DNA of 36,596 nucleotides from Chloroflexota bacterium (GTDB lineage Bacteria > Chloroflexota > Chloroflexia > Chloroflexales > Roseiflexaceae): NCBI GenBank assembly GCA_030550675.1, contig JAUQOW010000014.1, positions 1 to 36,596 on the forward strand. Direction: 5' to 3'. The position numbers were made by a program, and so were the translations under genes. The notes under the pieces were generated by a model that did not search any database, had not been told where the DNA came from, and worked only from the letters and a program-made list of their open reading frames with translations. Of this stretch, positions 1 to 8,871 are shown in pieces (position 1 is the first letter of the stretch; every line of letters begins with the position of its first letter).

Positions 1-76
1 AGCCAACGCCGGTTGAGCCTGTCGAAGCCAACGCCGATTGCGAGATCGTCCAATATCTGGTTGATTTTCCTGATCA
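1..76. repeat. Partial copy of dispersed palindromic (MITE-like) element, copy A
   Basis: This is the right part of an element also present at 14516-14653 and 18797-18926. Shared parts are the core GAGCC(T/C)GTCGAAGCC (15-29 here), a TCCAA(T/C)ATCTGG block shared with copy C, and the terminal sequence GGTTGATTTTCCTGATCA at 59-76. The outermost three bases are the stop codon of the flanking gene. The left half is cut off by the window edge. Confidence 0.7.
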
Positions 77-808
77 TGGCGCGCGCGCGGTTGTCGGCGT
101 TGCAGGCGGGGCGTCGGTCGCCGTGATCTCCGGTGTCCCGGTCATCGTTGGAGTTGATGGAAGCGTCGGTGTTGGCGTCGTGGTTGGTTCGGCGGTCGTC
201 GTAGCCGTCGGCGCAGCGACCGGAGTGATCGGCGTGGGTCCGCGCAGGTCAAGCGCCGCGTCGCCAGCGATGTCGCTCAGGCGCTGGAGGAAGCGCTCGA
301 TGCGCTGGGAACGGCGGTCGAGTTCCTGCAACAACGCTGCGCGCCCCGCCTCGGCGGTGGCGAAGGCGTTCACCTGATCGCGGCTGGCGCGGGCGTCAGC
401 GACCAGCGTGGCGTTCTGCGCAACGACGGCGGTTAACTGTTCGCGCACCTGTTCCCGCAGGAATCGCACATCGTCAATTGCGCTGCGGATGTCGCTGATT
501 GCCTCGCGGTCGTCACTGGCGCGGCGGTACAGGTCAGCCGCCGCGGTCTCCAGCGCGCTGACGCGATTGACGAGTTCGGCGTTGTCCGCCCTGAGCAATG
601 CGATATTCGTCTTTGCCATATCCAATTCAAACGGCATTTCTGGCGTGAAGCCCAGCCACAGAAGCGCGGCGCCAATCGTTAGCAACGTGATCATCGTGGT
701 TATCAGGATGACCAGGAAAGCTGCCAGCAGGCGGGCAAAAAAACCGCCGCCCCGACGCGCCGGGGGCGGAGGCGGCGTAGCAGGCGTGGATTCGGAAGCG
801 TTGGTCAT
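74..808 (-). CDS. Membrane-anchored coiled-coil protein with Pro/Thr-rich tail, function unknown
   Basis: A 244-residue protein of no recognised family. A Pro-rich cytoplasmic start is followed by basic residues (RRGGG) and one hydrophobic segment at about residues 27-53. A heptad-like helical stretch rich in Ala, Leu, Arg and Asp spans about 62-175, followed by a low-complexity Thr/Pro tail from about 188 to the end. This layout suggests a single-pass protein with an extracytoplasmic coiled coil and a wall-spanning tail. The start ATG lies 18 bases after the amidase gene, with only a weak AGGA upstream, so co-transcription with it is likely. The stop TGA is the first triplet of a repeat element (1-76), so the original C-terminus may have been altered. 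Gene call secure; function unknown. Confidence 0.75.
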   Translation of the reverse strand: MTNASESTPATPPPPPARRGGGFFARLLAAFLVILITTMITLLTIGAALLWLGFTPEMPFELDMAKTNIALLRADNAELVNRVSALETAAADLYRRASDDREAISDIRSAIDDVRFLREQVREQLTAVVAQNATLVADARASRDQVNAFATAEAGRAALLQELDRRSQRIERFLQRLSDIAGDAALDLRGPTPITPVAAPTATTTAEPTTTPTPTLPSTPTMTGTPEITATDAPPATPTTARAP

Positions 809-826
809 GGCGAGTCGTCCTGCAAG

Positions 827-3205
827 TCAGTCGTCCGGCACGCCGGGCGAGGTTTCACCGCCGCGATTACTGGCAGCGGCGGGAGGTCCTGCGTAGATTG
901 AACGTTCCACCACTACCGGCTGGGTTGCGCGCACCGTTGCTGAAATGGTCGTCTGATCGGGGAACAGTTCGTGCACCGCCATCGTGTAGCGCGAACCGGC
1001 AGGCATCACCACCGACCGACTGGCGCGCGAGCCGTCCGCCAGAATGAAAGCGACTTCGATGCGCGCCTGGCTGCGCGACGGATTGCTGATGAGCAGATAT
1101 TGCTGATAATCGCCGCTGGTGCGACCATCGGCAAAACGCCACGTATAGGCGGGCGCCATGACTCCCGGTCCCGCTGTTCCTGCCGCGCCGTTGCGCCAGT
1201 AGAGCGCCCGCTCCGCCGCAACCGGACGGTCGGAGACGATGGTTGTGGCGACTCCCAGTTCCGGCACGACTTCGTTGACATCGATGGAGAGGCGCGCCAG
1301 CGGCGGGATGGCGTACCGGCGCGCCAGCGATGTGCCGTCAGGCGTCAGGAACCGCACTGTCACATTCGCGCGGTCGCCGTTCGGGTTTACAATCAGCAGC
1401 GACATTTGAAACGGAGGCGCAGTGGTTCCTTCGGCAAAGTACCACTCTCGCGAGAGTTCGGTCACGCCCGGCGAGATGTGCATGCCCCCGCTGGTCAGCG
1501 TGCTGCCGGGACCGAAGATCATCGTCCGTTCAGCAATGATCGGCTGGCTGGCAGTGACCCGCATGCCAAAGGAGGCGTTCGGCAACAGGTCGCCCATCAC
1601 GATGACGGTGCGCTGCTGCGGCAGCAGTGTGACCGGTTCGCTGTCGAACGGCGGATACACGAACGTCGTGCCGTCATTCGTGATCAGCAGCACACGCACG
1701 CCGACCGGCTCGGATTGCGGGTTGAACAGGACCAGAAACGTGCGTTTGTCGCCCTCGGTTGAACCCTCAGCGAAGTACCAGACGCGCGAAGGTCGCGTGA
1801 TGCCTGGTTGCACGCTCAGGTCAGCGCCGAAATTCATGAAGCGCTCTGCAATGATTGGCGCATTGGCTTCGATAATCGCCGGTGCATCAGGAGTATCGTT
1901 GAAGATCTGGTTGATTACCAGACTGGCGCGCGCTCCGGGCGCGACCGTTGTCTCGCGGATGACCTCAACCCCCGGCTGGCGCACGATAATGAAGCGCACA
2001 TTTGCTGGTGTTGAACCGGGATTGAGCACAGCCAGCCGCTCTTCGTAATCGCGCGGATTGCCCTCGGCGAAGAACCAGCGCGAGCGCACGATTGCGGCGC
2101 TTGCCGATTGCCGGATCTGCGGCAGCGCATCGCGCAGCGCATTCGAGGGATCGCCAGCGGAAGGCGCCAGGTCGCTATGTGCGGCGATAGTCGGTCCAAC
2201 GACGTTGGACCCGTTGAGCGTGATGACTCGTTGACCGGTCGGCTCAATGCGGTACGCCTCACACAGCCACGCCAGCAACGAGCGAAGTGCGTCGAGTTGC
2301 GCCGCCGGCGGCGCGCCTTCACCGATGAGTGCAATGTGGACGGCGGCGCCGCCGCTCAGTTCAGCGACTGGCGCAGTCGGTCCGCCGCTTCGTCCCTCGA
2401 AGATCGCGCCATCGCGCCCGATTATGTAGTGATAAACCGTATCGCTTAGTCCGAGGGTCTGTTCGTGGAATGCAGCGAGGGCGCGCAGGAACGGCAAGGG
2501 ATCGTCGGGGGCATCGGCGCCGACCTGATGGATTACAATCCCCTGCGGCGTCAGGCGCGATCCGCGATATGCGCGCGGATTGCCGCCAGCCCACGACGGG
2601 CGCGGAAATATGCGCGGCGGGACGGTCAGCGTTGCCGGTCCGCCGATCGCTGGCACAGCGCCGATCGCGCGCGGCGGTCCGGCGCTCGTATCGAAGTAAC
2701 TGACGCTGACGTCGCTCAGCACTGGCGAAGCGTTGGGGACGGTACTGCTGAATGTTGCACGAAATTGCAAGGCGCGCGTATCCGGCGGCAGCGGGCGCAC
2801 TCCTTCGGTCGCAAAAGCGTCGGGAGTCGATCTGGCGCGCAGTTCGCCTGGGGTGATCGGCTGCCAGGGTCCCAGTTGATCGGGAGCGGGTCCGCCGCGT
2901 ATCTCGAGCGTGAGCGCGGTTCCTGGCGGAACGTCGGCATGCCAGACGACGCCTGCCGCATTAAGGGTCGTGGTCAACGAGATTGGTTCAGAAACGAACG
3001 TTCCGCGCGATGCGCCGCGTTCCAGGCGCAATTCGCCGTCGGCATTCGTGATAATCTGCACATCAGTGCGCGTGCCGCGCTGCCAGTCCGCCTGGGTGCT
3101 GAATACAATCCGCCCCGACTGAACCGGCGCCTGCGCCGCCGCACGCGGCGGGGCGAAGCCAATGGCGATGCCAATCATCAGAGCCGCAACAACCAGGCGG
3201 TGCAT
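827..3205 (-). CDS. Secreted N-acetylmuramoyl-L-alanine amidase / PGRP-domain protein with four C-terminal repeats
   Basis: A 792-residue exported protein. It has a signal peptide at about 1-26 ending in an AAAQA-type cleavage site, a beta-rich region up to about 190, and a PGRP/amidase_2 domain at about 200-366. In that domain IVIHQVG (H226), YHYIIGRDG (258-266), H343 and D352 match the zinc-site layout of type 2 amidases. The usual late Cys/Asp ligand position is Asp here. The family cleaves the amide between N-acetylmuramic acid and the stem peptide. The C-terminal half has four repeats of about 100 residues starting W(Y/F)FAEG-like at W377, W476, W588 and W689, each ending near P-(I/V)-(I/V)-x-E-R. 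The last, WRFADG, is diverged. These resemble surface-repeat (DUF5719-like) modules. GGGGAG upstream supports the start. Likely in one operon with the genes on either side. Confidence 0.85.
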   Translation of the reverse strand: MHRLVVAALMIGIAIGFAPPRAAAQAPVQSGRIVFSTQADWQRGTRTDVQIITNADGELRLERGASRGTFVSEPISLTTTLNAAGVVWHADVPPGTALTLEIRGGPAPDQLGPWQPITPGELRARSTPDAFATEGVRPLPPDTRALQFRATFSSTVPNASPVLSDVSVSYFDTSAGPPRAIGAVPAIGGPATLTVPPRIFPRPSWAGGNPRAYRGSRLTPQGIVIHQVGADAPDDPLPFLRALAAFHEQTLGLSDTVYHYIIGRDGAIFEGRSGGPTAPVAELSGGAAVHIALIGEGAPPAAQLDALRSLLAWLCEAYRIEPTGQRVITLNGSNVVGPTIAAHSDLAPSAGDPSNALRDALPQIRQSASAAIVRSRWFFAEGNPRDYEERLAVLNPGSTPANVRFIIVRQPGVEVIRETTVAPGARASLVINQIFNDTPDAPAIIEANAPIIAERFMNFGADLSVQPGITRPSRVWYFAEGSTEGDKRTFLVLFNPQSEPVGVRVLLITNDGTTFVYPPFDSEPVTLLPQQRTVIVMGDLLPNASFGMRVTASQPIIAERTMIFGPGSTLTSGGMHISPGVTELSREWYFAEGTTAPPFQMSLLIVNPNGDRANVTVRFLTPDGTSLARRYAIPPLARLSIDVNEVVPELGVATTIVSDRPVAAERALYWRNGAAGTAGPGVMAPAYTWRFADGRTSGDYQQYLLISNPSRSQARIEVAFILADGSRASRSVVMPAGSRYTMAVHELFPDQTTISATVRATQPVVVERSIYAGPPAAASNRGGETSPGVPDD

Positions 3206-3262
3206 AGCATCTCCCCGGTCGGCGATCAGGGATTACGAGTTCTGAGCGCCAACCCCTAACCC

Positions 3263-5305
3263 CTACTCCGCTGGCTTCAACGCTTCCACGTGATACACAT
3301 TCGTCGAGTCGTACAGAATCCAGCCCGCACCGGCGTCGAACTCCTCGACCGCGCGGATCTGCGCGCGAACCTCGGCTGGCGTGTACTCGACAATCTGGTC
3401 TTTCGGCACCCAGATCAGCGTAAAGTCCTGCAACCAGGGTCGCAACAGCGCGCGTTTGCCATCAACCTGTTTGAGCGCTGCAGCCATCGCCTTCTGGACG
3501 ACCTCATAGGGATATTTCGCCGGATTATCGAAGCCGAATTCACCCGGGCTGAAATGCGAGGGATAGATCATCGGGCTGATGTAATCGGCATGCTCCGCCA
3601 TCATGCTCAGGTTTTGCCCGATCAATTGGGAAGGACGGAAGGAGGTATATCCGAACACATCAACCGAGAAAAATGCGCCGGCGCCGTTGATCGCCCGATG
3701 TGATCGTCGGAGCACTTCCGTGATGTTCGCCCAGCGTTCTTCGGTCGTCCCTTCGCGCGAGAGCAACAGGCGGTCCTTATCGGTCGGCGAGAACTCCAGC
3801 GATGGAAAGCGGATATAGTCGTACTGAATCTCATCAAAGCCAAGGAGCGCCGCTTCAACCGATAACTGAATATTGTAATCCCAGACGTTCTCGTTCCACG
3901 GGTCGAGCCAGGCGTAGCGGATGCCTGGCGCCGGATAATCGTAGAAGATCCCGCCAGTGGTGCGGTCTTTTGCCGCCCACTCCGGTTTCGCCTCAGCCAG
4001 CACATTGTCGTGGCTGAACATGTGAACGCGCGCGATGGTGTAAATGCCACGCCGTTTCGCTTCATCAAGGATTTTGCGCAGGTCCATATAGGGCTTGAAC
4101 GTCCCTAATTCGCGCACAATGGGAACCTGCGAGTCGTAGTACACCAACCCCAGGTCATCGCGCAGATCCGATTTGATATCGATAACGATAGCGTTCAGTT
4201 CTGTGGCGTCAATGATGTCGAAATACTTCATCAACAGGTTCCAGCGCGATGCCACGGCAGCGGTGACGTAGAGCGCCTTTGAGTAGAACGGTTCAATCTC
4301 GATGGTCTCCGGGACGCTGCCAGAGCGCAGTTCAATGACGGCTTTGCGATACCCCGGCGCCAGCACTTGCAGATACCCCTGCTCAGGAACGCCCTCCAGC
4401 GTGAACGATCCGTCAGGGCTATTGTCGATCCGCACCATTGCCACATCGCTGCTTTGCAGGTTCAGTGTTGCAATAATCGTCGCGTTGCGGATCGGGCGCT
4501 TCGATTTCGCATCGATCAAAACGCTGCTCAGGGTATCGGGGCGGAGCGCCAGATCAAGGGTGGTTGTGCGCTCGACCGGTTGATCGAGGCTGGCATAGCC
4601 TCTGGCGCTGATCGTAATGGCGCCTTTCTCAGGAACGCCCCGCAGGAGATACTGACCGTTGCTGTCAGTCGTCGTCTGGAGGTCGCCAAGCGACACCGAC
4701 GCGCCGGCTATTGGGCGACCAGTATACCGGTCGGTCACTGTGCCGCGCAGCGTATCGGGACGGATCGCGGCATCGAACGACGTGGTGCGCGACAGGTCAC
4801 TGACCAGCGGCGCATATCCGTCGGCGGCGATGGTCACTCGAAACGTTTCCGGCACGCCCGTCAGCATATACCGTCCTTCAGCGTCGGTGGCGGCGCTGAT
4901 CGTTTCAGACGCCCGCACAATCGCGCCTGCGACTGGACTGCCGGTATACAGATCGGTGATAACGCCGCTCAGTGTATTCGGCCGCACCTGCACCGGGTCA
5001 AGCGTGACCACTGGCAGTTGGGGGCGTTCCAGGTGCGGCAGGGCGGACAGGTTGATCTCGACCGGTTCATAGCCGCTGGCGACGACCTTGATGACATCGC
5101 GCGCGGTCCAGCGGTCGATCTGATAGGCGCCGTTCGCATCAGTCGTCACCTGGGTGTCGCCGATGGTCAGGGTAGCGACGACCGGTTTTCCCGTGTACGC
5201 ATCAGCGACCGTTCCGGTCAGCGGAACGGCGGGGCGGCTACATGCAGCGATAACGAGCGCCAGCAGGCTTACAACAGCAACAGTGAATCCTCGAATCCAT
5301 CGCAT
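3263..5305 (-). CDS. Lipoprotein with four carboxypeptidase-regulatory-like domains and a DUF4015-type putative glycosyl hydrolase domain
   Basis: A 680-residue protein. The N-terminal signal ends in a lipobox (VIAAC, C22), so it is probably lipid-anchored outside the membrane. Four beta-sandwich units of the carboxypeptidase regulatory-like type span about 30-325. Three carry the pattern G-(T/V)-(V/I)-x-D-x-Y-T-G-x-P followed by T-D-x-x-G-x-Y; the fourth is diverged. Residues about 343-676 match the DUF4015/GH-like TIM-barrel family, with AIVIDIKSD, YDYIRFPS, FSVDVFGYTS and DYISPMIYPSHF blocks. Family members are putative polysaccharide hydrolases with unproven substrate. TGGAGCAG lies 8 bases before the ATG, and a strong promoter with a palindrome is at 5356-5385. 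It is the first gene of a likely envelope operon with the amidase, 57 bases downstream. Confidence 0.85.
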   Translation of the reverse strand: MRWIRGFTVAVVSLLALVIAACSRPAVPLTGTVADAYTGKPVVATLTIGDTQVTTDANGAYQIDRWTARDVIKVVASGYEPVEINLSALPHLERPQLPVVTLDPVQVRPNTLSGVITDLYTGSPVAGAIVRASETISAATDAEGRYMLTGVPETFRVTIAADGYAPLVSDLSRTTSFDAAIRPDTLRGTVTDRYTGRPIAGASVSLGDLQTTTDSNGQYLLRGVPEKGAITISARGYASLDQPVERTTTLDLALRPDTLSSVLIDAKSKRPIRNATIIATLNLQSSDVAMVRIDNSPDGSFTLEGVPEQGYLQVLAPGYRKAVIELRSGSVPETIEIEPFYSKALYVTAAVASRWNLLMKYFDIIDATELNAIVIDIKSDLRDDLGLVYYDSQVPIVRELGTFKPYMDLRKILDEAKRRGIYTIARVHMFSHDNVLAEAKPEWAAKDRTTGGIFYDYPAPGIRYAWLDPWNENVWDYNIQLSVEAALLGFDEIQYDYIRFPSLEFSPTDKDRLLLSREGTTEERWANITEVLRRSHRAINGAGAFFSVDVFGYTSFRPSQLIGQNLSMMAEHADYISPMIYPSHFSPGEFGFDNPAKYPYEVVQKAMAAALKQVDGKRALLRPWLQDFTLIWVPKDQIVEYTPAEVRAQIRAVEEFDAGAGWILYDSTNVYHVEALKPAE

Positions 5306-5355
5306 CGATGAACTGCTCCATCCCAGGTGCGTCTCGTCAGAGTTACGTTGCGCGT

Positions 5356-5385
5356 ATGATAAAGGCTTGACAACGCATTGTCAAG
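5356..5385 (-). promoter_or_regulatory. Sigma70-type promoter overlapping a perfect palindrome (candidate operator)
   Basis: Read on the minus strand, TTGACA (5384-5379), a 17-base spacer and TATCAT (5361-5356) form a near-consensus promoter pointing at the lipoprotein gene, with an expected start near 5349. The -35 box lies in a perfect inverted repeat, CTTGACAA-4-TTGTCAAG (5366-5385), covering the -35 and half of the spacer. That is a usual place for a repressor site. The bound protein is unknown. Confidence 0.7.
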
Positions 5386-5425
5386 CATGGCGCGCCAGTA
5401 AACCGATCGGTGCAGAGGTGTCAAA

Positions 5426-6388
5426 TCACTGCCGAAAGCCGCGTTGTCGTCCGTAGATAGCGATCATCGCCAGGAGGGTGGCGCCGAGCACCATCCGGCG
5501 CACCGATTCCTGCATCTGCATGGTGGTCAGCAGGCTGGTCACGAGCGTCAACACCAGCGCCCCCGCCATGGTTCCAAAATAACTGCCCTTGCCGCCGGTC
5601 AGCAGCGTGCCGCCGACGGCAACCGCCGCAATTGATGGGAACAGAAAAGGATCGCCAATGCGGATATGCACGACGCCGGTATTCCCGACAACCAGAAAGC
5701 CGCCAAGCCCGGCGAGCATCCCGGAGAGCATATACGTCCCAATGACCATGCCGGTCACGTTGACGCCAGAGAGACGCGCGGCGGTGCGGTTTGCGCCGAT
5801 GGCGAACAGGTTTTTGCCAAAGGCGGTGCGCTCCAGCAACAGCCACATGAACGCCGCGAACACCGCCCAGATCAGGATGGCGCCAGGAATGCCCAACAGA
5901 ACCGGACGGGCGATCAGTTGCGTCATGATCGGTGCGACCGCGCCGCTGACGTTTCCCTGGGTAATAACCAGGATCAACCCGCTGACGACGCCTGCCATGC
6001 CAAGAGTCATCACCAACGGTGAAATGGCGAGAAACGCGATGCCTGCGCCGTTGACCAGCCCGATTAATCCGCCGACCGCCAGCACTGCCAGCAGCGCGGG
6101 CAGCACCTGTTCGTTCCTGCCATTGACAATAGTATAGGTCAGGATCGCCGTCAGGGTGACGACTGCGCCGGTCGAAAGATCGATGCCCTCTCCGCCGCTG
6201 ATGATCACCAGGGTCTGCCCGGCGGCAATAATGCCCAGGAAGACCGAGAGCCGCACAATGTTGACCGCCTGCGCCGTTGCGACATCGAGATTGCCGCCGA
6301 AGCCGTTGGGCAGGAATCCGCTGAGCAGGAACAGCACGATCGCCAGCAATACTGCGGCGAGCGGCGGTGAGATCGTCAGTCGCTTCAT
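5426..6388 (-). CDS. Sugar ABC transporter permease (RbsC/BPD_transp_2 family), second permease
   Basis: A 320-residue inner-membrane permease of the branched-chain/ribose type. Many hydrophobic segments, the block GEGIDLSTGAVVTLTA and the loop GANRTAARLSGVNV (the cytoplasmic ATPase-contact region) are typical of the family. It forms the channel with the other permease gene. The chosen ATG at 6388 has an excellent AGGAGG 5 bases upstream and overlaps the stop of the preceding permease gene (ATGA). A longer reading frame to 6472 exists but has no SD and would add non-family sequence. Last gene of a four-gene operon. Substrate is not readable from sequence; ribose, rhamnose, galactofuranose or autoinducer-2-type systems share this two-permease layout. 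Confidence 0.9.
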   Translation of the reverse strand: MKRLTISPPLAAVLLAIVLFLLSGFLPNGFGGNLDVATAQAVNIVRLSVFLGIIAAGQTLVIISGGEGIDLSTGAVVTLTAILTYTIVNGRNEQVLPALLAVLAVGGLIGLVNGAGIAFLAISPLVMTLGMAGVVSGLILVITQGNVSGAVAPIMTQLIARPVLLGIPGAILIWAVFAAFMWLLLERTAFGKNLFAIGANRTAARLSGVNVTGMVIGTYMLSGMLAGLGGFLVVGNTGVVHIRIGDPFLFPSIAAVAVGGTLLTGGKGSYFGTMAGALVLTLVTSLLTTMQMQESVRRMVLGATLLAMIAIYGRQRGFRQ

Positions 6389-7353
6389 CTCGTCCTCCTG
6401 CGCACCAGATTGATGATGCCGGGCATCGCCAGCGCCAGCACAATAATTGCCGCATTGACGAAGGTCTGCCACCAGGTAGCGACATTCGCGAATGAAATGA
6501 TATTTCGTATCAAACCAAGAATGATAGCGCCCATGATCGGTCCAGCGACGCCGCCCGCGCCGCCGCTCAGCGGTGTGCCGCCGATCACCGCCGCTGTGAT
6601 GGACGAAAGCGTGAGCGGATCGCCAACCTGGGCGTTGCCGGAGCCGGTGAGCAGGGTCATTGCAATCCCGCCCAGCGCCGCCATCAACCCGGAGATGACA
6701 TACGTGCTGAACTGCACCGCGCGCACCGGCACGCCCGTCTCGTAGGCGGCGTCAGCTTTGCCGCCGACGGCGTAGAGGTAGCGTCCATAGCGCGTGCGCC
6801 GGACGACCGCCCAGATCAGCAGGATCAGGGCGATCACGTAGAACGCGAGCGGCAGCCAGAGGATAATGGTCTCGCGGTAGAACGCCGTCAGGCGCGATGG
6901 CGCGCCGCCGCCGGGGTTGGGCAGAATGAAGAGCGCAAGCCCGGCGTAGATAAAACTGGTGGCAAACGTGGTGATAATCGGCTGGAGACGCAGGTAGGCG
7001 ATGAACAGCCCATTCAGCGCGCCAGCCCCCATGCCGACCAGCAGGGCAACGCCCATCATGACCCCGGCAGTGCTCAGATCGCCGCTCAACCCGATCTGCG
7101 TGGCGAGGATGGCGTTGACGACCGAGACGATCGAGCCGACCGAGATATCAATGCCGCCGCCGATCATGACGATCGCCTGCCCGACGGCGACCAGGATCAG
7201 CGGCAGAAAGACGCGCATATTGCGATTCAGCGTCGTCGGTTCGAGCAGATTCGGCTGCAACAGCGCATTGGCGATGAACGCCGCGACCAGCAGCAGCAGC
7301 GCGAACAGATAGGGATGGCGGTAGGTTGCCTGTTGCCAGCGCGATTGTTTCAT
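6385..7353 (-). CDS. Sugar ABC transporter permease (RbsC/BPD_transp_2 family), first permease
   Basis: A 322-residue polytopic membrane protein with about eight to ten hydrophobic segments. GGGIDISVGSIVSVVNAI (about 65-82) and the loop VGGKADAAYETGVPV are diagnostic of the ribose/xylose permease family, and SSITAAVIGGTPLSGG is the family's conserved late motif. Its ATG overlaps the stop of the ATPase gene by four bases, and its stop overlaps the next permease in the same way, so the three are translationally coupled. It is only modestly similar to its neighbour, consistent with a heterodimeric channel as in Lsr, Ytf and Rha transporters. Together with the binding lipoprotein it should import a monosaccharide or similar small polyol. 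Confidence 0.9.
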   Translation of the reverse strand: MKQSRWQQATYRHPYLFALLLLVAAFIANALLQPNLLEPTTLNRNMRVFLPLILVAVGQAIVMIGGGIDISVGSIVSVVNAILATQIGLSGDLSTAGVMMGVALLVGMGAGALNGLFIAYLRLQPIITTFATSFIYAGLALFILPNPGGGAPSRLTAFYRETIILWLPLAFYVIALILLIWAVVRRTRYGRYLYAVGGKADAAYETGVPVRAVQFSTYVISGLMAALGGIAMTLLTGSGNAQVGDPLTLSSITAAVIGGTPLSGGAGGVAGPIMGAIILGLIRNIISFANVATWWQTFVNAAIIVLALAMPGIINLVRRRTR

Positions 7354-8867
7354 AGTGCGACCCCGGCGGATACTCCCAGACTCGCGGCGACCAGGTTGGC
7401 GGTGGTCAGGGCGGCGCCAGCAAGTTCAGAACTGATGCGCCCATCGTGCATCACCAGCACCCGATCGCTCAAACCGATCAGTTCTTCATCATCGCTGCTG
7501 TACAGGATCACCGTGGTTCCCTCTTCGCACAGGCGGGTAAGCAGCCGATAAAATTCCGCCTTTGTGGCAATATCGACCCCCTTTGTCGGATCGTCGAGGA
7601 GCAGGAGGCGCGGATTGCGCAGAAGCCATTTGCCAATGACCACCTTTTGGGCATTGCCTCCCGACAGGGAGCTGACCGGCGCATCGAGACTCGCCATTTT
7701 CACTTCGAGGCGCGCAGCGATGGCGGCTGCGTCCTGGCGAGCGCGTTTCATACGCAGTGGGAAGCCATAGTTGCGCCACGAAGGGACGAGCAGATTTTCC
7801 AGGATTGAACGGATGGAGAGCAATCCCTCGCCAGCGCGATCGCCCGGCACGAGCGCCACGCCATGGTTCATTGCCTGCCGCGGGTGGGTAAAGTGCACCG
7901 GCTTGCCATCGAGCGTCATGCGCCCGCTCCAGGGCACGCCGCCAAAGATGGCAAGGAGCAGATCGCGTTGCCCCTGCCCTTTCAGCCCGCCGATGCCGAG
8001 CAGTTCCCCCTCGTGAACCTGCATGCTGACCCCGCGCAGCACGCTGGTGCGCAGGTCCTCGATCTGCAGCACGACGCGTCGCGTTGCCAGCGCGTCGGGC
8101 GACGCGCGGCGGCGCTCAACGGCGCCGCCTGCGGTCTCCGGCGCCATCAGGGTCACGAGATCGCTTGCCGTCGTCTCCTTCATCGATCCTGCGCCGACCG
8201 TCTGACCGTTGCGCAACACGGAATAGCGATCAGCGATCTGTTCGATCTCAGTCATGCGGTGCGAAATGAAGATGATCGCCGTTCCCTGCGCCTTCCATTG
8301 CCCGATCAACTCGAACAACCGCTGCACCTGGCGGCTGTCCAGGCTGGCGGTCGCTTCGTCCAGAATCAAAAGGCGCGGATTGACGCTGATCGCCTTGAGG
8401 ATTTCTACGATCTGCCGTTCATCGGGGAGCAACGCGAAAACCGGCGTGTCCGGCGTGAGATCGGCGCGCAGCGTCCCGGCGAAGAGGGATAACAGTTCTT
8501 CCGTGCGTCGTCGCTCGGTGCGGCGGTCGATCAGTCCGCCGCGTCGCAGCGGCTCGCGGGTGAGCCAGATATTCTCGGCGACAGTCAGTTGCGGCACGAG
8601 GCTGAGTTCCTGGAACACGGTCGAGATGCCAGCGTCTTTCGCGGCGTGCGGCGAGTCAAAGCGCACAGCGCGGCCATCGAGGAGCAGTTGCCCCCGGTCA
8701 GGGGCAACCACTCCGTTGATGACCTTGCTGAGCGTGCTTTTCCCGCTGCCATTCGCCCCGATCAGCGCCAGCGTCTCGCCAGCGTCGACGTCCAGGCTGG
8801 CATCGATCAGCGCCTGGACGGCGCCGTACCGCTTGGCGACGTTGCGAACAGCGAGCAGAGGCGGCAT
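7350..8867 (-). CDS. Sugar ABC transporter ATP-binding protein with two nucleotide-binding domains (RbsA/MglA type)
   Basis: A 505-residue cytoplasmic ATPase with two fused NBDs. NBD1 (about 1-235) has Walker A GANGSGKST, a degenerate signature region ending LLPDERQ, Walker B LLILDEATASLD and the H-loop ISHR. NBD2 (about 255-500) has the degenerate Walker A region GIGGLKGQGQ usual for this family, the full signature LSGGNAQKV and Walker B LLLLDDPTKGVD. The split of one hydrolytic and one degenerate half is normal for RbsA/MglA/XylG proteins. The gene starts 4 bases after the binding-protein gene ends and overlaps the permease start. Substrate cannot be told from the ATPase. Confidence 0.93.
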   Translation of the reverse strand: MPPLLAVRNVAKRYGAVQALIDASLDVDAGETLALIGANGSGKSTLSKVINGVVAPDRGQLLLDGRAVRFDSPHAAKDAGISTVFQELSLVPQLTVAENIWLTREPLRRGGLIDRRTERRRTEELLSLFAGTLRADLTPDTPVFALLPDERQIVEILKAISVNPRLLILDEATASLDSRQVQRLFELIGQWKAQGTAIIFISHRMTEIEQIADRYSVLRNGQTVGAGSMKETTASDLVTLMAPETAGGAVERRRASPDALATRRVVLQIEDLRTSVLRGVSMQVHEGELLGIGGLKGQGQRDLLLAIFGGVPWSGRMTLDGKPVHFTHPRQAMNHGVALVPGDRAGEGLLSIRSILENLLVPSWRNYGFPLRMKRARQDAAAIAARLEVKMASLDAPVSSLSGGNAQKVVIGKWLLRNPRLLLLDDPTKGVDIATKAEFYRLLTRLCEEGTTVILYSSDDEELIGLSDRVLVMHDGRISSELAGAALTTANLVAASLGVSAGVAL

Positions 8868-8871
8868 GGCG

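Noticed and set aside
5421-6485. 354-codon alternative minus-strand frame over the second permease gene
   Set aside because: Arg/Gly/His-rich shadow of a G+C-rich gene; the permease frame has an SD, hydrophobic segments and family motifs.
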